In this document: positions 17,960 to 26,290 of the stretch, piece after piece
Layout: each line of letters begins with the position of its first letter
Position numbering within the stretch: position 1 is the stretch's first letter
DNA from: Streptomyces sp. NRRL B-3428
GTDB lineage: Bacteria > Actinomycetota > Actinomycetes > Streptomycetales > Streptomycetaceae
Assembly (NCBI GenBank): GCA_000721375.1
Contig: JOGW01000023.1
Span: 1-64,000, forward strand
DNA: 64,000 nt
Direction: 5' to 3'
Made by a program: the position numbers and the translations under genes
The notes under the pieces: model-generated
Told to the model about the DNA's origin: nothing
Seen by the model: the letters and a program-made list of their open reading frames with translations, nothing else
Databases searched by the model: none

Positions 17960-18219
17960 TCAGTCGTTGGCCGCCGCCCACTCCGCCAAGCGGGTCTCAT
18001 CAATGCGGTCGGACAGATAGGTCATGGTGGCCTCGGGTCCATGCCGAAGGCGGCGGCGACAAGCTTGGGGTCCATGGTGTTGACCAGGCCGAGCAGTCGA
18101 GTGCAGCGGATCATGCATGGTGGGAAGCCGCAGGCATCAAGGACGTTACTGACATAGGCGGCGGTTACCGGCTCCAGCAGGACGGCACTACCCTGGACCA
18201 TCCTCAATTGAGATGCCAT
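17960..18219 (-). pseudogene. Tyrosine-recombinase/integrase-like C-terminal remnant
   Basis: The frame gives SAVLLEPVTAAYVSNVLDACG and TRLLGLVNTMDPKLVAAAFGM. A one-base shift at about 18045 then moves on to EATMTYLSDRIDETRLAEWA and stops at 17960. The phrase LVNTMDPKLVAAAFGM is the C-terminal end of a family of Streptomyces XerD-like integrases. The catalytic R-H-R-Y region is absent. Frameshifted and truncated. Confidence 0.5.
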
Positions 18220-18246
18220 CGGCACACCTTCCTCGCACGTAACCGA

Positions 18247-18411
18247 TCAAGGCAGCACCTGGAGCATGACCACGAAAACGATCGCGGCCAGCACCTCCCG
18301 GCCACCGTGCCGGCGCCGGCCACCACCCTGCGGCCGAGACGGCGCCTCCGGCATGACCCGCTGAAACACCCCGCACAACTCGTCCGGCACCAGCCGCTCA
18401 ACGATCCCCAC
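18247..18411 (-). pseudogene. IS5-family transposase N-terminal remnant
   Basis: The minus-strand frame reads VGIVERLVPDELCGVFQRVM, then PQGGGRRRHGGREVLAAIVF and ends at a TGA at 18247. It is the N-terminus of Streptomyces IS5-family transposases (helical domain with RPQGGGRRR and REVLAAIVFV). The DDE core is gone; the cut joins the integrase remnant. Confidence 0.6.
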
Positions 18412-18754
18412 CAATGAGTTGGCTTTTCAGGAAACGGATGGGGCCTGGATCTGGACGTGGTCAATCTGGCGCCTGGCCGGGGTCGTTGACCTCGCGCCGC
18501 ACGCTCCGGACTGCCGCAAGGTGCTCGGCAAACGCACCCGTCCTGCCGTGAAGGGGCCCTCGTCGTCGCCCAGGAACCTCGGGTGCGACTGGCGCGTTGC
18601 GAGGGTGGATGTACGAATTCACTGTGCTGCTCAGAGGGTTCGCGAGGGGACTGGACGGAAGGGGAGTTGAGGGAAACGCTCCCAACTGACACGCACTCCT
18701 CTTGAACTGAACCCGCCCGCAGTCTGGTTGGCAGTCGCCGCGAGAGGGGAACCC

Positions 18755-19060
18755 ATGCGTGGTTGGTACCGGGACAGCCAGGACACCGAGCGTTGGTACG
18801 ACGGACACGAATGGACCGAGTACACCCGCCATGGGCGCAGTTGGGTCTCGCGTCAGGACGCCCCTCCTACAGGGCCGAGTCTGGGTGGGCAGGACCCCAC
18901 CATGTCTCAGCCCGCCTGGCGCACCGACAGCGAGTCGAAGCCCGCACACATCACATGGCCGGACATCGAAACACCACGACAGGCCCGCGCGGTGATCCTG
19001 GCCTTGCTCCTGATGTTCTTGGGCTTCGTGGCGCTGGTCTTCTTCCTCGGCGCCCAATGA
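18755..19060 (+). CDS. DUF2510-domain membrane protein
   Basis: A 101-aa protein. ATG 18755 follows GAGAGGGG at good spacing. The N-terminus GWYRDSQDTERWYDGHEWTEY is a DUF2510 domain, a short W-rich module common in actinobacterial membrane proteins. A Ser/Pro-rich linker follows, then one hydrophobic helix near the C-terminus (about 77-98, VILALLLMFLGFVALVFFLG), so it is a tail-anchored or type II protein with the W-rich module in the cytosol. Function unknown. It stands alone between IS remnants and the glycosidase gene. Confidence 0.7.
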   Translation: MRGWYRDSQDTERWYDGHEWTEYTRHGRSWVSRQDAPPTGPSLGGQDPTMSQPAWRTDSESKPAHITWPDIETPRQARAVILALLLMFLGFVALVFFLGAQ

Positions 19061-19251
19061 CGCCGCTGCGGCCTGGTGCGGCATCGTCTCAGGGCACTCA
19101 AGTGAGCGTCGTCTTGGATGGCGGAGTTGGCCGCGCGCTCTGAGTGGCCACCCGGCCCCACCGCTGCGCCCCACCAGGCCCCGGTGGGGCGCAGTCGATG
19201 CGCGGCATGAACGTGCCGGTGATCTCGAAGGCTGCAGCTCTCCGCGTTGCT

Positions 19252-22152
19252 TCAGAGGCCGATGATCGTCCATTCCTGCCCAGCCGATCCGTCGGCTCGC
19301 AGCTGCACGATGGCGGCGCCGGCTTCCGTCGAGTTGTTCTCGGCGCCCACGTACAGACCGCTCGAGCCGTTGACCAGGTGGAAGTGGTCGCTTGTCGCAG
19401 AAGGCACCAGCTTCCACCACTGGTTGGGGCTGTCGGTGTCCGTCCATTGGTCCAACGCCTGACCGGGGGTCGTGGAAGCTCCGGGGTTGTCGAGGACTTT
19501 GGCGCTGTGGACGTTGGTCAGGCGGAACGATCCGTCGTAGTTCGGCCTTAGCTGCCACTGCTGGTTCGCTCGGCCCGACCACGTCCACTGGATGACTGGA
19601 GCCCCGTTGCCGGTGGCTTCGTTCGCTACGTCGAGCACCTGGCCGCTGGCCCGGTTCACCACGCGGTAGGTGCCAGTGCGTATGCCGACGGTGATCTGGG
19701 TGCGGGATCCCGCGGTGAGGGTGAGTTTGCGGACGTGGTCGCCGAGCGGGGAGGCCGCCACCGGCGCCGCGGTGGAGAGGGATGTGATGCCGCGGCGGCA
19801 GACGAAGGCGAGGGTCTGGCTGATGTCGGAGACGAGGGTGACGGTGGCGGTGCGGGCTGCGGTGTCCCAGGTGAGGCTCTCGACGAGCACCCTGTTGCGT
19901 CCCCGGACACCCCGGATGGTGCCCTTTGCCAGCTGGTCGGGCAGTGCCGGAAGGATCTCCAGCAGACCCGGCCGGGTGTACAGGAGGGATTCGGAGATGA
20001 TCGCGGGCAGGGCGTTGGCGGCGTCGGTGTTGTAGGTGTGCAGGTCGGGGTTGTGGGAGGTGACCAGGGAGCGGAAGACCATGTTGCTGCCCAGGACCTT
20101 GCGGATGTTGTCGTAGACGCCTGCGCCGTCCTTCAGCCGGCTCCAGGCCAGCGCGCGGTGCAGGCTGCCGTGGGCCGAGTAGTTCTCGTCACCGCGGATC
20201 CTGAGCGCCTTGCGTGCGGTGAACACCAGCTCGGGCTTTTCCTCTGGGTTGATCTCGTGCAGGGGCCAGGCCCCGTACAGGTGCTGGGCATGGCGGTGGT
20301 TGTAGCGGTCGTGGAGGCCGGGCCAGGACCACTCGGCCAGCGCGCCGTCGCCGTTGACGGTGTAATCGGGCAGTTCGGCGAGGAGGGCGGTCCAGCGGGC
20401 CACGCCCTGGCCACTGCCCTGCTCCACGTTCAGCGTGTTCGCTGCATCGATCGCGGCCTGGAGGGCATGGCGGCCCGCCATGATGTCGCCGGTGGCGTTG
20501 ACGGCGAGCATCTGGCCGGTGTTGGAGGGGGAGTTCTCCATCGAGAACGACGGGACGAAGATCGCCTTGCCGCTTGAGTCGGTCCGGGTGAGGAAGTCCT
20601 CGTAGAACAAGGCGAGTTCCATGAGCGCCGGTCCGAGCTTGTCCCGCAGGAACGCGGCGTCGCCGGTCACCTGGTAGTGCTCGAGAAGGGGGTACAGCAT
20701 CCAGTCGGCTCCGCCGGTCCAGCACTGTCCGGGGAAGTCGCTGCCGTTGAAGTGGAGCATGTGGCCGTGCTCGCCGTCGGTGCGCGACGGTGCGAGGAAC
20801 CCTCGTGCGCCGTACAAGTTGGTGGCGTTCGTGCGCCAGTCGTCGAGCTGTCCCAGGACCAGGTCGAAGAACCCGTGCATGGCTTTGCCGTGGCTCAGGA
20901 TGTTGCCGCCGGCGACCTGGAGGTTGACGTTGGCGTCGGTGGTGAAGTCGTCGGCCCACGCGCCGTTCCAGCTGCCGGCCCACAGGCCGGTCAGGCGTGG
21001 GGGCCGGACGCCGCTGGAGCACACGAAAAGGTAGCATCCGCTGTCGTACATCCGCTCGAGCAGGGCGAGGTCGACCGTGGACCGGTTGTTGTCCTGCCGT
21101 GTCGTGAGCTCCGACGTGGAGAGCTGCCGGTCGGCAGCGGACACGCCGAGGTCGAGACTAGAGCCGTCGAACATGGTTTGGTGGAGCGGTGCGTGGCGGC
21201 CGAGCAGGGCGGCGTAGTCGGCGGCGAGCGCGCCCAGTGCGGCATGCAGCGGCTTGGCGTCCCACTCCCCCGCCTTCTCGTACCGGCCGAGCTTGGTCAG
21301 CAGCACCACCTTGGCGGCCCGTGAGACGACGAGTGTGCCTCCCGCGGCCGATACTGCGGCCCCGCTTCCCGTGACCCAGACCTTGGTAACGCCCTCGTAG
21401 CCGAAGGCCCCCTGCCCTGATGGGTAAGTGCCGCGCACATTGAGGTAGCCCTGCTGTCCGGAGGCGGAGGCGCTGGTGGTGAAGCCGACGTTGCCGGGGA
21501 CTCCCTCAAGCGAGGTGTCGGCCTTGACCGTCGTGTCGAGCGTCCTGCCGGGGGCAGGGAGCAGTTCGTGGACGACGACCTTGTCGGCGCGCGAGACGAA
21601 GACCCGCCGCCTCCAGACACCGGCGCTGTCGGACCAGGAGTGCGTGATCTCGCCCGTGCGGAAGTCGGTGACCCTCGCGTAATCGTGCGAGGTGGTCGCG
21701 CCGGGTGTGCTCAGCTGCAGTTCGTACGCCGGGTGGAACGTTTGCGTCCAGCGCAGGTCCCACCCTTCGGCGAACTCGCCGGCCGCACCCCAGTAGTCGC
21801 CGGACAGCGCCCGGTCCCGCACTGTGTCCAGGCGGTCCGCGATCACGGGTGGCTTCATGTCACGCGTTCCGTTGGGCAGGACGAAACGGTGATGGTTCAG
21901 GGTGATCTTCTCCAGTTGTGGTGCACCGTGGACCACTGCGCCGTACTCGCCGTTGCCGGTGACGAAACCGTCCGTCCACGACGATGCCGGGACGGTGTCG
22001 TACATGCCGCGCTGCGGCAGCGTGACCTGGGGCGGCACGGCTGCAGCGGCGGCCGGTGCCAGGACGCCGCCGGGGAGGGTGACCGCGCCGGCGCTCAGCG
22101 CGGCGGCTGCGATGAAACCTCTGCGGCCGAGTGGAGTGTGGGGAGAAGGCAT
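19252..22152 (-). CDS. Secreted GH95-like glycoside hydrolase with ricin-type lectin domain
   Basis: A 966-aa protein from ATG 22152, with GAAGGAG upstream. The N-terminus RRGFIAAAALSAGAVTLPGG is a twin-arginine signal, so it is exported folded. An N-terminal beta-sandwich (ASSWTDGFVTGNGEYGAVVHG, typical of GH95) and an (alpha/alpha)6 barrel with ADDFTTDANVNLQVAGGN follow. The C-terminal 130 residues are a ricin-B/CBM13-like domain (NRASGQVLDVANEATG, VIQWTWSGRANQQW). GH95 enzymes cleave alpha-1,2-L-fucosyl or alpha-L-galactosyl linkages on plant glycans. The motif that normally reads N-I-N before the acceptor site here reads D-A-N, so specificity may differ. It is downstream of, and probably co-transcribed with, the ribose-type ABC importer. 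Confidence 0.75.
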   Translation of the reverse strand: MPSPHTPLGRRGFIAAAALSAGAVTLPGGVLAPAAAAAVPPQVTLPQRGMYDTVPASSWTDGFVTGNGEYGAVVHGAPQLEKITLNHHRFVLPNGTRDMKPPVIADRLDTVRDRALSGDYWGAAGEFAEGWDLRWTQTFHPAYELQLSTPGATTSHDYARVTDFRTGEITHSWSDSAGVWRRRVFVSRADKVVVHELLPAPGRTLDTTVKADTSLEGVPGNVGFTTSASASGQQGYLNVRGTYPSGQGAFGYEGVTKVWVTGSGAAVSAAGGTLVVSRAAKVVLLTKLGRYEKAGEWDAKPLHAALGALAADYAALLGRHAPLHQTMFDGSSLDLGVSAADRQLSTSELTTRQDNNRSTVDLALLERMYDSGCYLFVCSSGVRPPRLTGLWAGSWNGAWADDFTTDANVNLQVAGGNILSHGKAMHGFFDLVLGQLDDWRTNATNLYGARGFLAPSRTDGEHGHMLHFNGSDFPGQCWTGGADWMLYPLLEHYQVTGDAAFLRDKLGPALMELALFYEDFLTRTDSSGKAIFVPSFSMENSPSNTGQMLAVNATGDIMAGRHALQAAIDAANTLNVEQGSGQGVARWTALLAELPDYTVNGDGALAEWSWPGLHDRYNHRHAQHLYGAWPLHEINPEEKPELVFTARKALRIRGDENYSAHGSLHRALAWSRLKDGAGVYDNIRKVLGSNMVFRSLVTSHNPDLHTYNTDAANALPAIISESLLYTRPGLLEILPALPDQLAKGTIRGVRGRNRVLVESLTWDTAARTATVTLVSDISQTLAFVCRRGITSLSTAAPVAASPLGDHVRKLTLTAGSRTQITVGIRTGTYRVVNRASGQVLDVANEATGNGAPVIQWTWSGRANQQWQLRPNYDGSFRLTNVHSAKVLDNPGASTTPGQALDQWTDTDSPNQWWKLVPSATSDHFHLVNGSSGLYVGAENNSTEAGAAIVQLRADGSAGQEWTIIGL

Positions 22153-22205
22153 GGCAGTGCTCCTTCGATGCAAGGAGTGCTGGGGTGGGGGGCCTGCGGG
22201 GCCTG

Positions 22206-23246
22206 TCAGTGCGGCAGCCCCACAGCGCGTTCGCCGTTGCGGCGTTGCTGGATGACGACGGCGATGACCAGCAGGGCGCCTTGGGCGACGTTCTGCCAGA
22301 AGGTGTTGATGCCTTCCACCGTCAGTCCGTTCTCCAGGCAGCCGAGCAGGGCCACCGCGAGCAGGGTGCCGCCGACCCCTCCCTTGCCGCCCTTGAGGGC
22401 CGCACCGCCGAGCGCGGCGGCGGTGATGGCTTTCAGCTCGAGGCCTTCGCTGCCCGAGACCGGCTGACCGGATCCGGTACGGGCGGTCAGCAAAATGCCG
22501 GCGACTGCGGCCACGATGCCGATCAGGGTGTAGACGCAGATCAGGTACTTGTTGATGCTGATGCCAGCCAGGCGCGCGGCAGTGTCGTTGCCGCCGATCG
22601 CGTACAAGTTGCGGCCGACGTCGGTGTACTTGAGCAGGACGTGCACCGTGAGGGCGACGACGATCAGGATCCAGACCATGACCGGCAGGCCGGCGATCGC
22701 GCCGCGCCCGAGGAAGACGAAGACGTCGTTGTTGAGGACGTAGCCCTGGGCGCGTCCGTCGGAGAGCAGTTGGGCGAGGCCTTTGTAGGCGGCGAGTCCG
22801 GCGAGCGTGGCGATCGTGGGGTTGACCCGCCCGTAGACGATGACGAGGCCGTTGAGGGCACCGATGAGGATGCCGGCACCGATGGCAGCGGCCATGCCGA
22901 GGAAGGCGCCCGAACCGGTGGTGGTGAACACCATGGCGCTGACGACGGAGGCAACTCCGACCTGGGAGCCGACGGAGATGTCGAGGCCGCCGCAGATGAT
23001 GACCACGGTCTGCACGATGGCGAGCAGCCCGGTGATGGTTGCCGCCTCGGCGATCACCTGCAGGTTGGCCGGGCTCAGGTAGTTGTCGTTGAGGAGGCCG
23101 AAGAGGGCGAGGACTACGACAAGGGCGCCGATGAGGCTGACGTTCTGACCGCCGATGCCGGACAGGAACCTGGTCCGTCGCGGTCCGCGTGCGCCGTCTT
23201 GGCCGTGTCCCTCCACGGCCGGTGCGGGTGTGCTGGTGAGTGTCAT
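22206..23246 (-). CDS. Sugar ABC transporter permease (RbsC/XylH type)
   Basis: A 346-aa inner-membrane permease with about eight to ten hydrophobic segments. The start ATG 23246 overlaps the stop of the ATPase gene (ATGA). The family motifs TVVIICGGLDISVGSQVGV (about 80-98) and GRNLYAIGGNDTAARLAGI (about 215-233) are those of CUT2 permeases (ribose, xylose, autoinducer-2). A second motif near the C-terminus (AITAAALGGAALKGGKGGV) is also family-typical. It forms the channel for a pentose or deoxyhexose with the ATPase at 23243-24823 and the lipoprotein at 24990-26033. The substrate is not readable from sequence; the neighbouring GH95 enzyme suggests L-fucose, L-galactose or a related sugar. 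Confidence 0.88.
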   Translation of the reverse strand: MTLTSTPAPAVEGHGQDGARGPRRTRFLSGIGGQNVSLIGALVVVLALFGLLNDNYLSPANLQVIAEAATITGLLAIVQTVVIICGGLDISVGSQVGVASVVSAMVFTTTGSGAFLGMAAAIGAGILIGALNGLVIVYGRVNPTIATLAGLAAYKGLAQLLSDGRAQGYVLNNDVFVFLGRGAIAGLPVMVWILIVVALTVHVLLKYTDVGRNLYAIGGNDTAARLAGISINKYLICVYTLIGIVAAVAGILLTARTGSGQPVSGSEGLELKAITAAALGGAALKGGKGGVGGTLLAVALLGCLENGLTVEGINTFWQNVAQGALLVIAVVIQQRRNGERAVGLPH

Positions 23247-24823
23247 GACGGGGCTCCAGGTGCGGCGCCGACGATGTCGTCGGCCATGGCGAGTTCGAGG
23301 ACGGCCTCTTCGGTGGCTTCGCTGCGGTCGAGTTCGCCGGTGATCCGGCCGCTTTGCATGACGACGATGCGGTCGGCCAGGCCGAGGAGTTCGGGCAGTT
23401 CGGAGGAGATGACGAGGACCGCGACGCCCTCCGCGGCAAGGCCGGCGATGATCTCGTAGATCTCCGCCTTCGCGCCGACGTCGATGCCGCGGGTCGGTTC
23501 GTCGAGGATCAGCACTTTCGGCTTGCGCGCGAGCCACCGCGCCAGCACGACCTTCTGCTGGTTGCCGCCCGAGAGTTTGCGCACCTCGTGGTCGATCGAC
23601 GGGGCGCGGACCCGTAGCCGGTCGGCGAACTCCTGGGCGAGGTGCCGCTCCGCGGTCCTGCGGACGAACCTCAAGCGCCGCAGGCGGTCCAGGACGACGA
23701 GCGAGGCGTTGTCCTTGATGGACTGCCGCAGGAACAGCGCCTGGGCTTTGCGTTCTTCGGGTGCGAGGCCGAGTCCGGCTCGGATCACCTCGCCTGGGCG
23801 GCCGCTGCGCAGGGGTGTCCCGTCGAGGGTGACGGTTCCTGCGCGTACCGGCAGGTCGCCCGCGAGTGCCAGGGCCAGTTCGGAGCGCCCGGCGCCGATC
23901 AGGCCGGCCAGGCCGACGACTTCACCGGCGTGCACGCGCAGCGAGACGTCGTGCACGTCGTCGGTCGTGAGGTGGTCGACGTCGAGGACCAGGCGGTCGG
24001 TGGCCACCTTCTGCCGTTCGAAGAGGGCGGACAGGTCGCGGCCCACCATGAGCCGGACCAGGGCTGCCTCGTCGGTGGTGCGGGCGTCCCGTACGCCGGC
24101 GAGGCAGCCGTCGCGCAGGACGGCGATGCGGTCGGCGAGCTGGAAGATCTCCTGCATGCGGTGGGACACGTACACGATGGCGACGCCTTCGTCCCGCAGC
24201 CGCCGTACCAGCGCGAACAGGGCGTCGACCTCATGCTCGGACAGGGACGAGGTGGGCTCGTCGAACGCGATCAGACGGGCGGGCACCTCGCCGGTCAGCG
24301 CCCGCATGATCTCCACCAGCTGGCGCTGTGCGGGCGTGAGCTGGGATCCGAGCAGGTCCGGGTCGAGTACCTGGGCAAAACCGAGGCGGTCGAGGTCGGT
24401 TCGGATGCGCGCCTCGAGGGCGGCGCGGTCCAGGCGCCGGCCGGGTCGGCGGGGCAAGGCGCCTGCGTAGACGTTCTCCGCGACGGAGACGTGCGGGATG
24501 ATCTCCGGCTCCTGCGGAATGATCCGGATGCCGGCGGCGCGGGCGCGGGCCGGCGAGTCCAGGGGCAGGGGCGCGCCGTCGGCGAGCACGTGTCCGCCAG
24601 TGGGCTGGTGGTCACCGGTGAGGATCTTCAGGAGGGTGGATTTTCCGGCGCCGTTCTCGCCCATGAGGGCGGTGATCTGCCCGGCGGGGAAGTCGAGGGT
24701 GACGTCGTCGAGCGCCCGTACCTCGCCGAAGCGTTTGCTGATGGCCGAGACCCCCACGGAGCCCTGCAGGGGCGGTCCGGTGGGAAGTCCGGGGCCGGGG
24801 TCCGGGTGGTGGACAGGGGTCAT
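23243..24823 (-). CDS. Sugar ABC transporter ATPase, two-domain (RbsA/XylG type)
   Basis: A 526-aa cytosolic ATPase starting at ATG 24823, with GAGGTGA upstream. Domain 1 has Walker A GENGAGKST and Walker B LIAFDEPTSSLS with LTPAQRQLVEI as a variant signature. Domain 2 has a degenerate Walker A, GLIGAGRSE, the signature LSGGNQQK and LILDEPTRGIDVGAK. This asymmetric pair is typical of CUT2 importers. It is the middle gene of the importer operon: a 166-base gap with a strong hairpin separates it from the binding-protein gene upstream, and it overlaps the permease start downstream. Confidence 0.92.
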   Translation of the reverse strand: MTPVHHPDPGPGLPTGPPLQGSVGVSAISKRFGEVRALDDVTLDFPAGQITALMGENGAGKSTLLKILTGDHQPTGGHVLADGAPLPLDSPARARAAGIRIIPQEPEIIPHVSVAENVYAGALPRRPGRRLDRAALEARIRTDLDRLGFAQVLDPDLLGSQLTPAQRQLVEIMRALTGEVPARLIAFDEPTSSLSEHEVDALFALVRRLRDEGVAIVYVSHRMQEIFQLADRIAVLRDGCLAGVRDARTTDEAALVRLMVGRDLSALFERQKVATDRLVLDVDHLTTDDVHDVSLRVHAGEVVGLAGLIGAGRSELALALAGDLPVRAGTVTLDGTPLRSGRPGEVIRAGLGLAPEERKAQALFLRQSIKDNASLVVLDRLRRLRFVRRTAERHLAQEFADRLRVRAPSIDHEVRKLSGGNQQKVVLARWLARKPKVLILDEPTRGIDVGAKAEIYEIIAGLAAEGVAVLVISSELPELLGLADRIVVMQSGRITGELDRSEATEEAVLELAMADDIVGAAPGAPS

Positions 24824-24938
24824 GTCTCGGTTCACCTCGGTGGCTGAGAGCTGGACTTGGCGGTGGGCCCTGGGGCGCGGGGACGATGCCGGCAGCGGGA
24901 AACGGTGAGGCACCACGCGGGCGGGACGAGGCGCTCGA

Positions 24939-24975
24939 CCGGCCGGCGGCCGTTTCTGTGGCGGCCGCCGGCCGG
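24939..24975 (-). terminator. Intercistronic hairpin after the binding-protein gene
   Basis: CCGGCCGGCGGCCG (24939-24952) and its exact complement (24962-24975) form a perfect 14-bp stem with a 9-base loop, just after the binding-protein stop. There is no T-run. I infer an RNA-stabilising or partial-terminator hairpin that lets the binding protein be made in excess over the membrane parts. Confidence 0.7.
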
Positions 24976-24989
24976 GAGGTCCGGCCTGC

Positions 24990-26033
24990 CTAACCGCAGG
25001 TGACTCCGGTGTTCTTCCACGAGGTCTGGTCGACCATCGTGGTCGGGGCGAACGCCTCGGCGGGGAAGTTCTTGCCGTTCTTGAGCTTGTCGTACATGGT
25101 CTGCACGGCCAGGGCACCGACGTCCTTGCCGTTGATGAACAGCGCGGCCTTCATGCCGGTGCGCTTGTCCGACTGCCACTCCTTGCAGGCGAGATACGCG
25201 CCCAGGCCGACGCCCACGACGTTGTCGGGGCTGACGCCGGCGTTGGCCAGCGCGGTGACTCCGCCCATGACGTTCTCGTCGTTGCAGCCCCAGATCACCC
25301 AGTTCTTGACACCGGAGTTGGCGGTGACCGTGGCGGCGATCTTGTCCTGGGCGCCTGTGGGCGTGTTGTCGGTGGGGACGTCGATGGTCTTCACGCCGGG
25401 AACGGCGGCGTCGAAGGCCTTCTTGGCGGCCTTGACCCGGTCGCCGCAGACGGTCACGTCCTGCTTCCAGGCGGAGATGACCCGGGTGTCGGCGGCCTTC
25501 CAGCCGGCCCTGTCGAACTCGGCGGCCGCGCGCTTGCCGACTTCCTCGCCCATCTGGGTCCCGCTGAACCCGATCCGCGGCACGAGGTCGTCCTTGCCGC
25601 AGGCGGCCGGGTCGGGGCCGGTGGTACAGATCTGGTCGTCGGAGGTGAGCAAGGCGACCTTGCCGTCCTTCGCGGTCTGCGCCACCTGGGGACCCACCGC
25701 GGGGTCCGGCACGACGATGATCACGCCGTTCGTCTTCTGGGCGATCGCCGACTGCACCTCGCTGACGGTCTTGTTGGCGTCATTGCCCAGGTTGACGACC
25801 TTGAGGTCGATGCCGAGCTCCTTCGCCTTCGCCTTCGCTCCGGCGGCCTCACCGATGAAGTACTCCTGGTCGCCCTGCTTCTGCAGGTACGTGATCGAGA
25901 TCTTGCCGTTGACCGTCGCGGCCTGTCCGTCGTCGGAGGTGGCGGACTTGCCGGACGAACAGGCCGCGCTCAGGCCCAGGGTGAGGGCCAGGCCGGTGGC
26001 GGCTGCGGCGCGGCGGGGGGCGGTACGGAACAT
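24990..26033 (-). CDS. Sugar ABC transporter binding lipoprotein (RbsB/XylF type)
   Basis: A 347-aa protein from ATG 26033, with GAAGGAG upstream. The signal peptide ends in LSAACSSG, a lipobox with the lipidated Cys at about 26. The mature part is a type 1 periplasmic binding fold: ISITYLQKQGDQEYFIGEA at the start, GVIIVVPDPAVGPQVAQTA, and VIWGCNDENVMGGVTALANAG (hinge and ligand residues). Family members bind ribose, xylose, rhamnose or related sugars outside the membrane. It is first in the importer operon, with the hairpin at 24939-24975 behind it. I find no copy of the 16-bp LacI palindrome upstream, so this operon probably has a different regulator. Confidence 0.88.
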   Translation of the reverse strand: MFRTAPRRAAAATGLALTLGLSAACSSGKSATSDDGQAATVNGKISITYLQKQGDQEYFIGEAAGAKAKAKELGIDLKVVNLGNDANKTVSEVQSAIAQKTNGVIIVVPDPAVGPQVAQTAKDGKVALLTSDDQICTTGPDPAACGKDDLVPRIGFSGTQMGEEVGKRAAAEFDRAGWKAADTRVISAWKQDVTVCGDRVKAAKKAFDAAVPGVKTIDVPTDNTPTGAQDKIAATVTANSGVKNWVIWGCNDENVMGGVTALANAGVSPDNVVGVGLGAYLACKEWQSDKRTGMKAALFINGKDVGALAVQTMYDKLKNGKNFPAEAFAPTTMVDQTSWKNTGVTCG

Positions 26034-26290
26034 CAAGGGCTCCTTCGGGCATGCGGCGGCCACGGCGCAGGAGGTGCGGGGCCGTCCGGGCAGGCGGGAC
26101 CGTCATCGCGGTCACGCAGAGGTGCAGAACAAGCAGGGCGGGCCACGGGCGACGATCCACCCGGGCATCACAATCCCTCAGAGGCAAACAGATTCGAACA
26201 TCTCAGGGCATGGCTCCGCCCATCCCCAGCAGGGCGGAGCCTTCGCGCAGTTACTTCGCCGACAGCAGAGGTGGCGCCGGCGGCGACGTT
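26034..26290. other. Promoter region of the ribose-type importer operon
   Basis: This 257-base gap contains AACAGATTCGAACATCT at about 26187-26203, centred on the palindrome TTCGAA, and a relatively A/T-rich stretch. It may hold the operator of an unlinked regulator. No gene is seen. Confidence 0.3.

Noticed and set aside
18417-18754. Minus-strand frame with FLGDDEGPFTAGRVRL
   Set aside because: No family recognised, no start codon with ribosome site; left unannotated.
26187-26203. AACAGATTCGAACATCT as a fourth LacI operator
   Set aside because: It lacks the TTTACG halves and symmetry beyond TTCGAA, so it does not match the three LacI sites.
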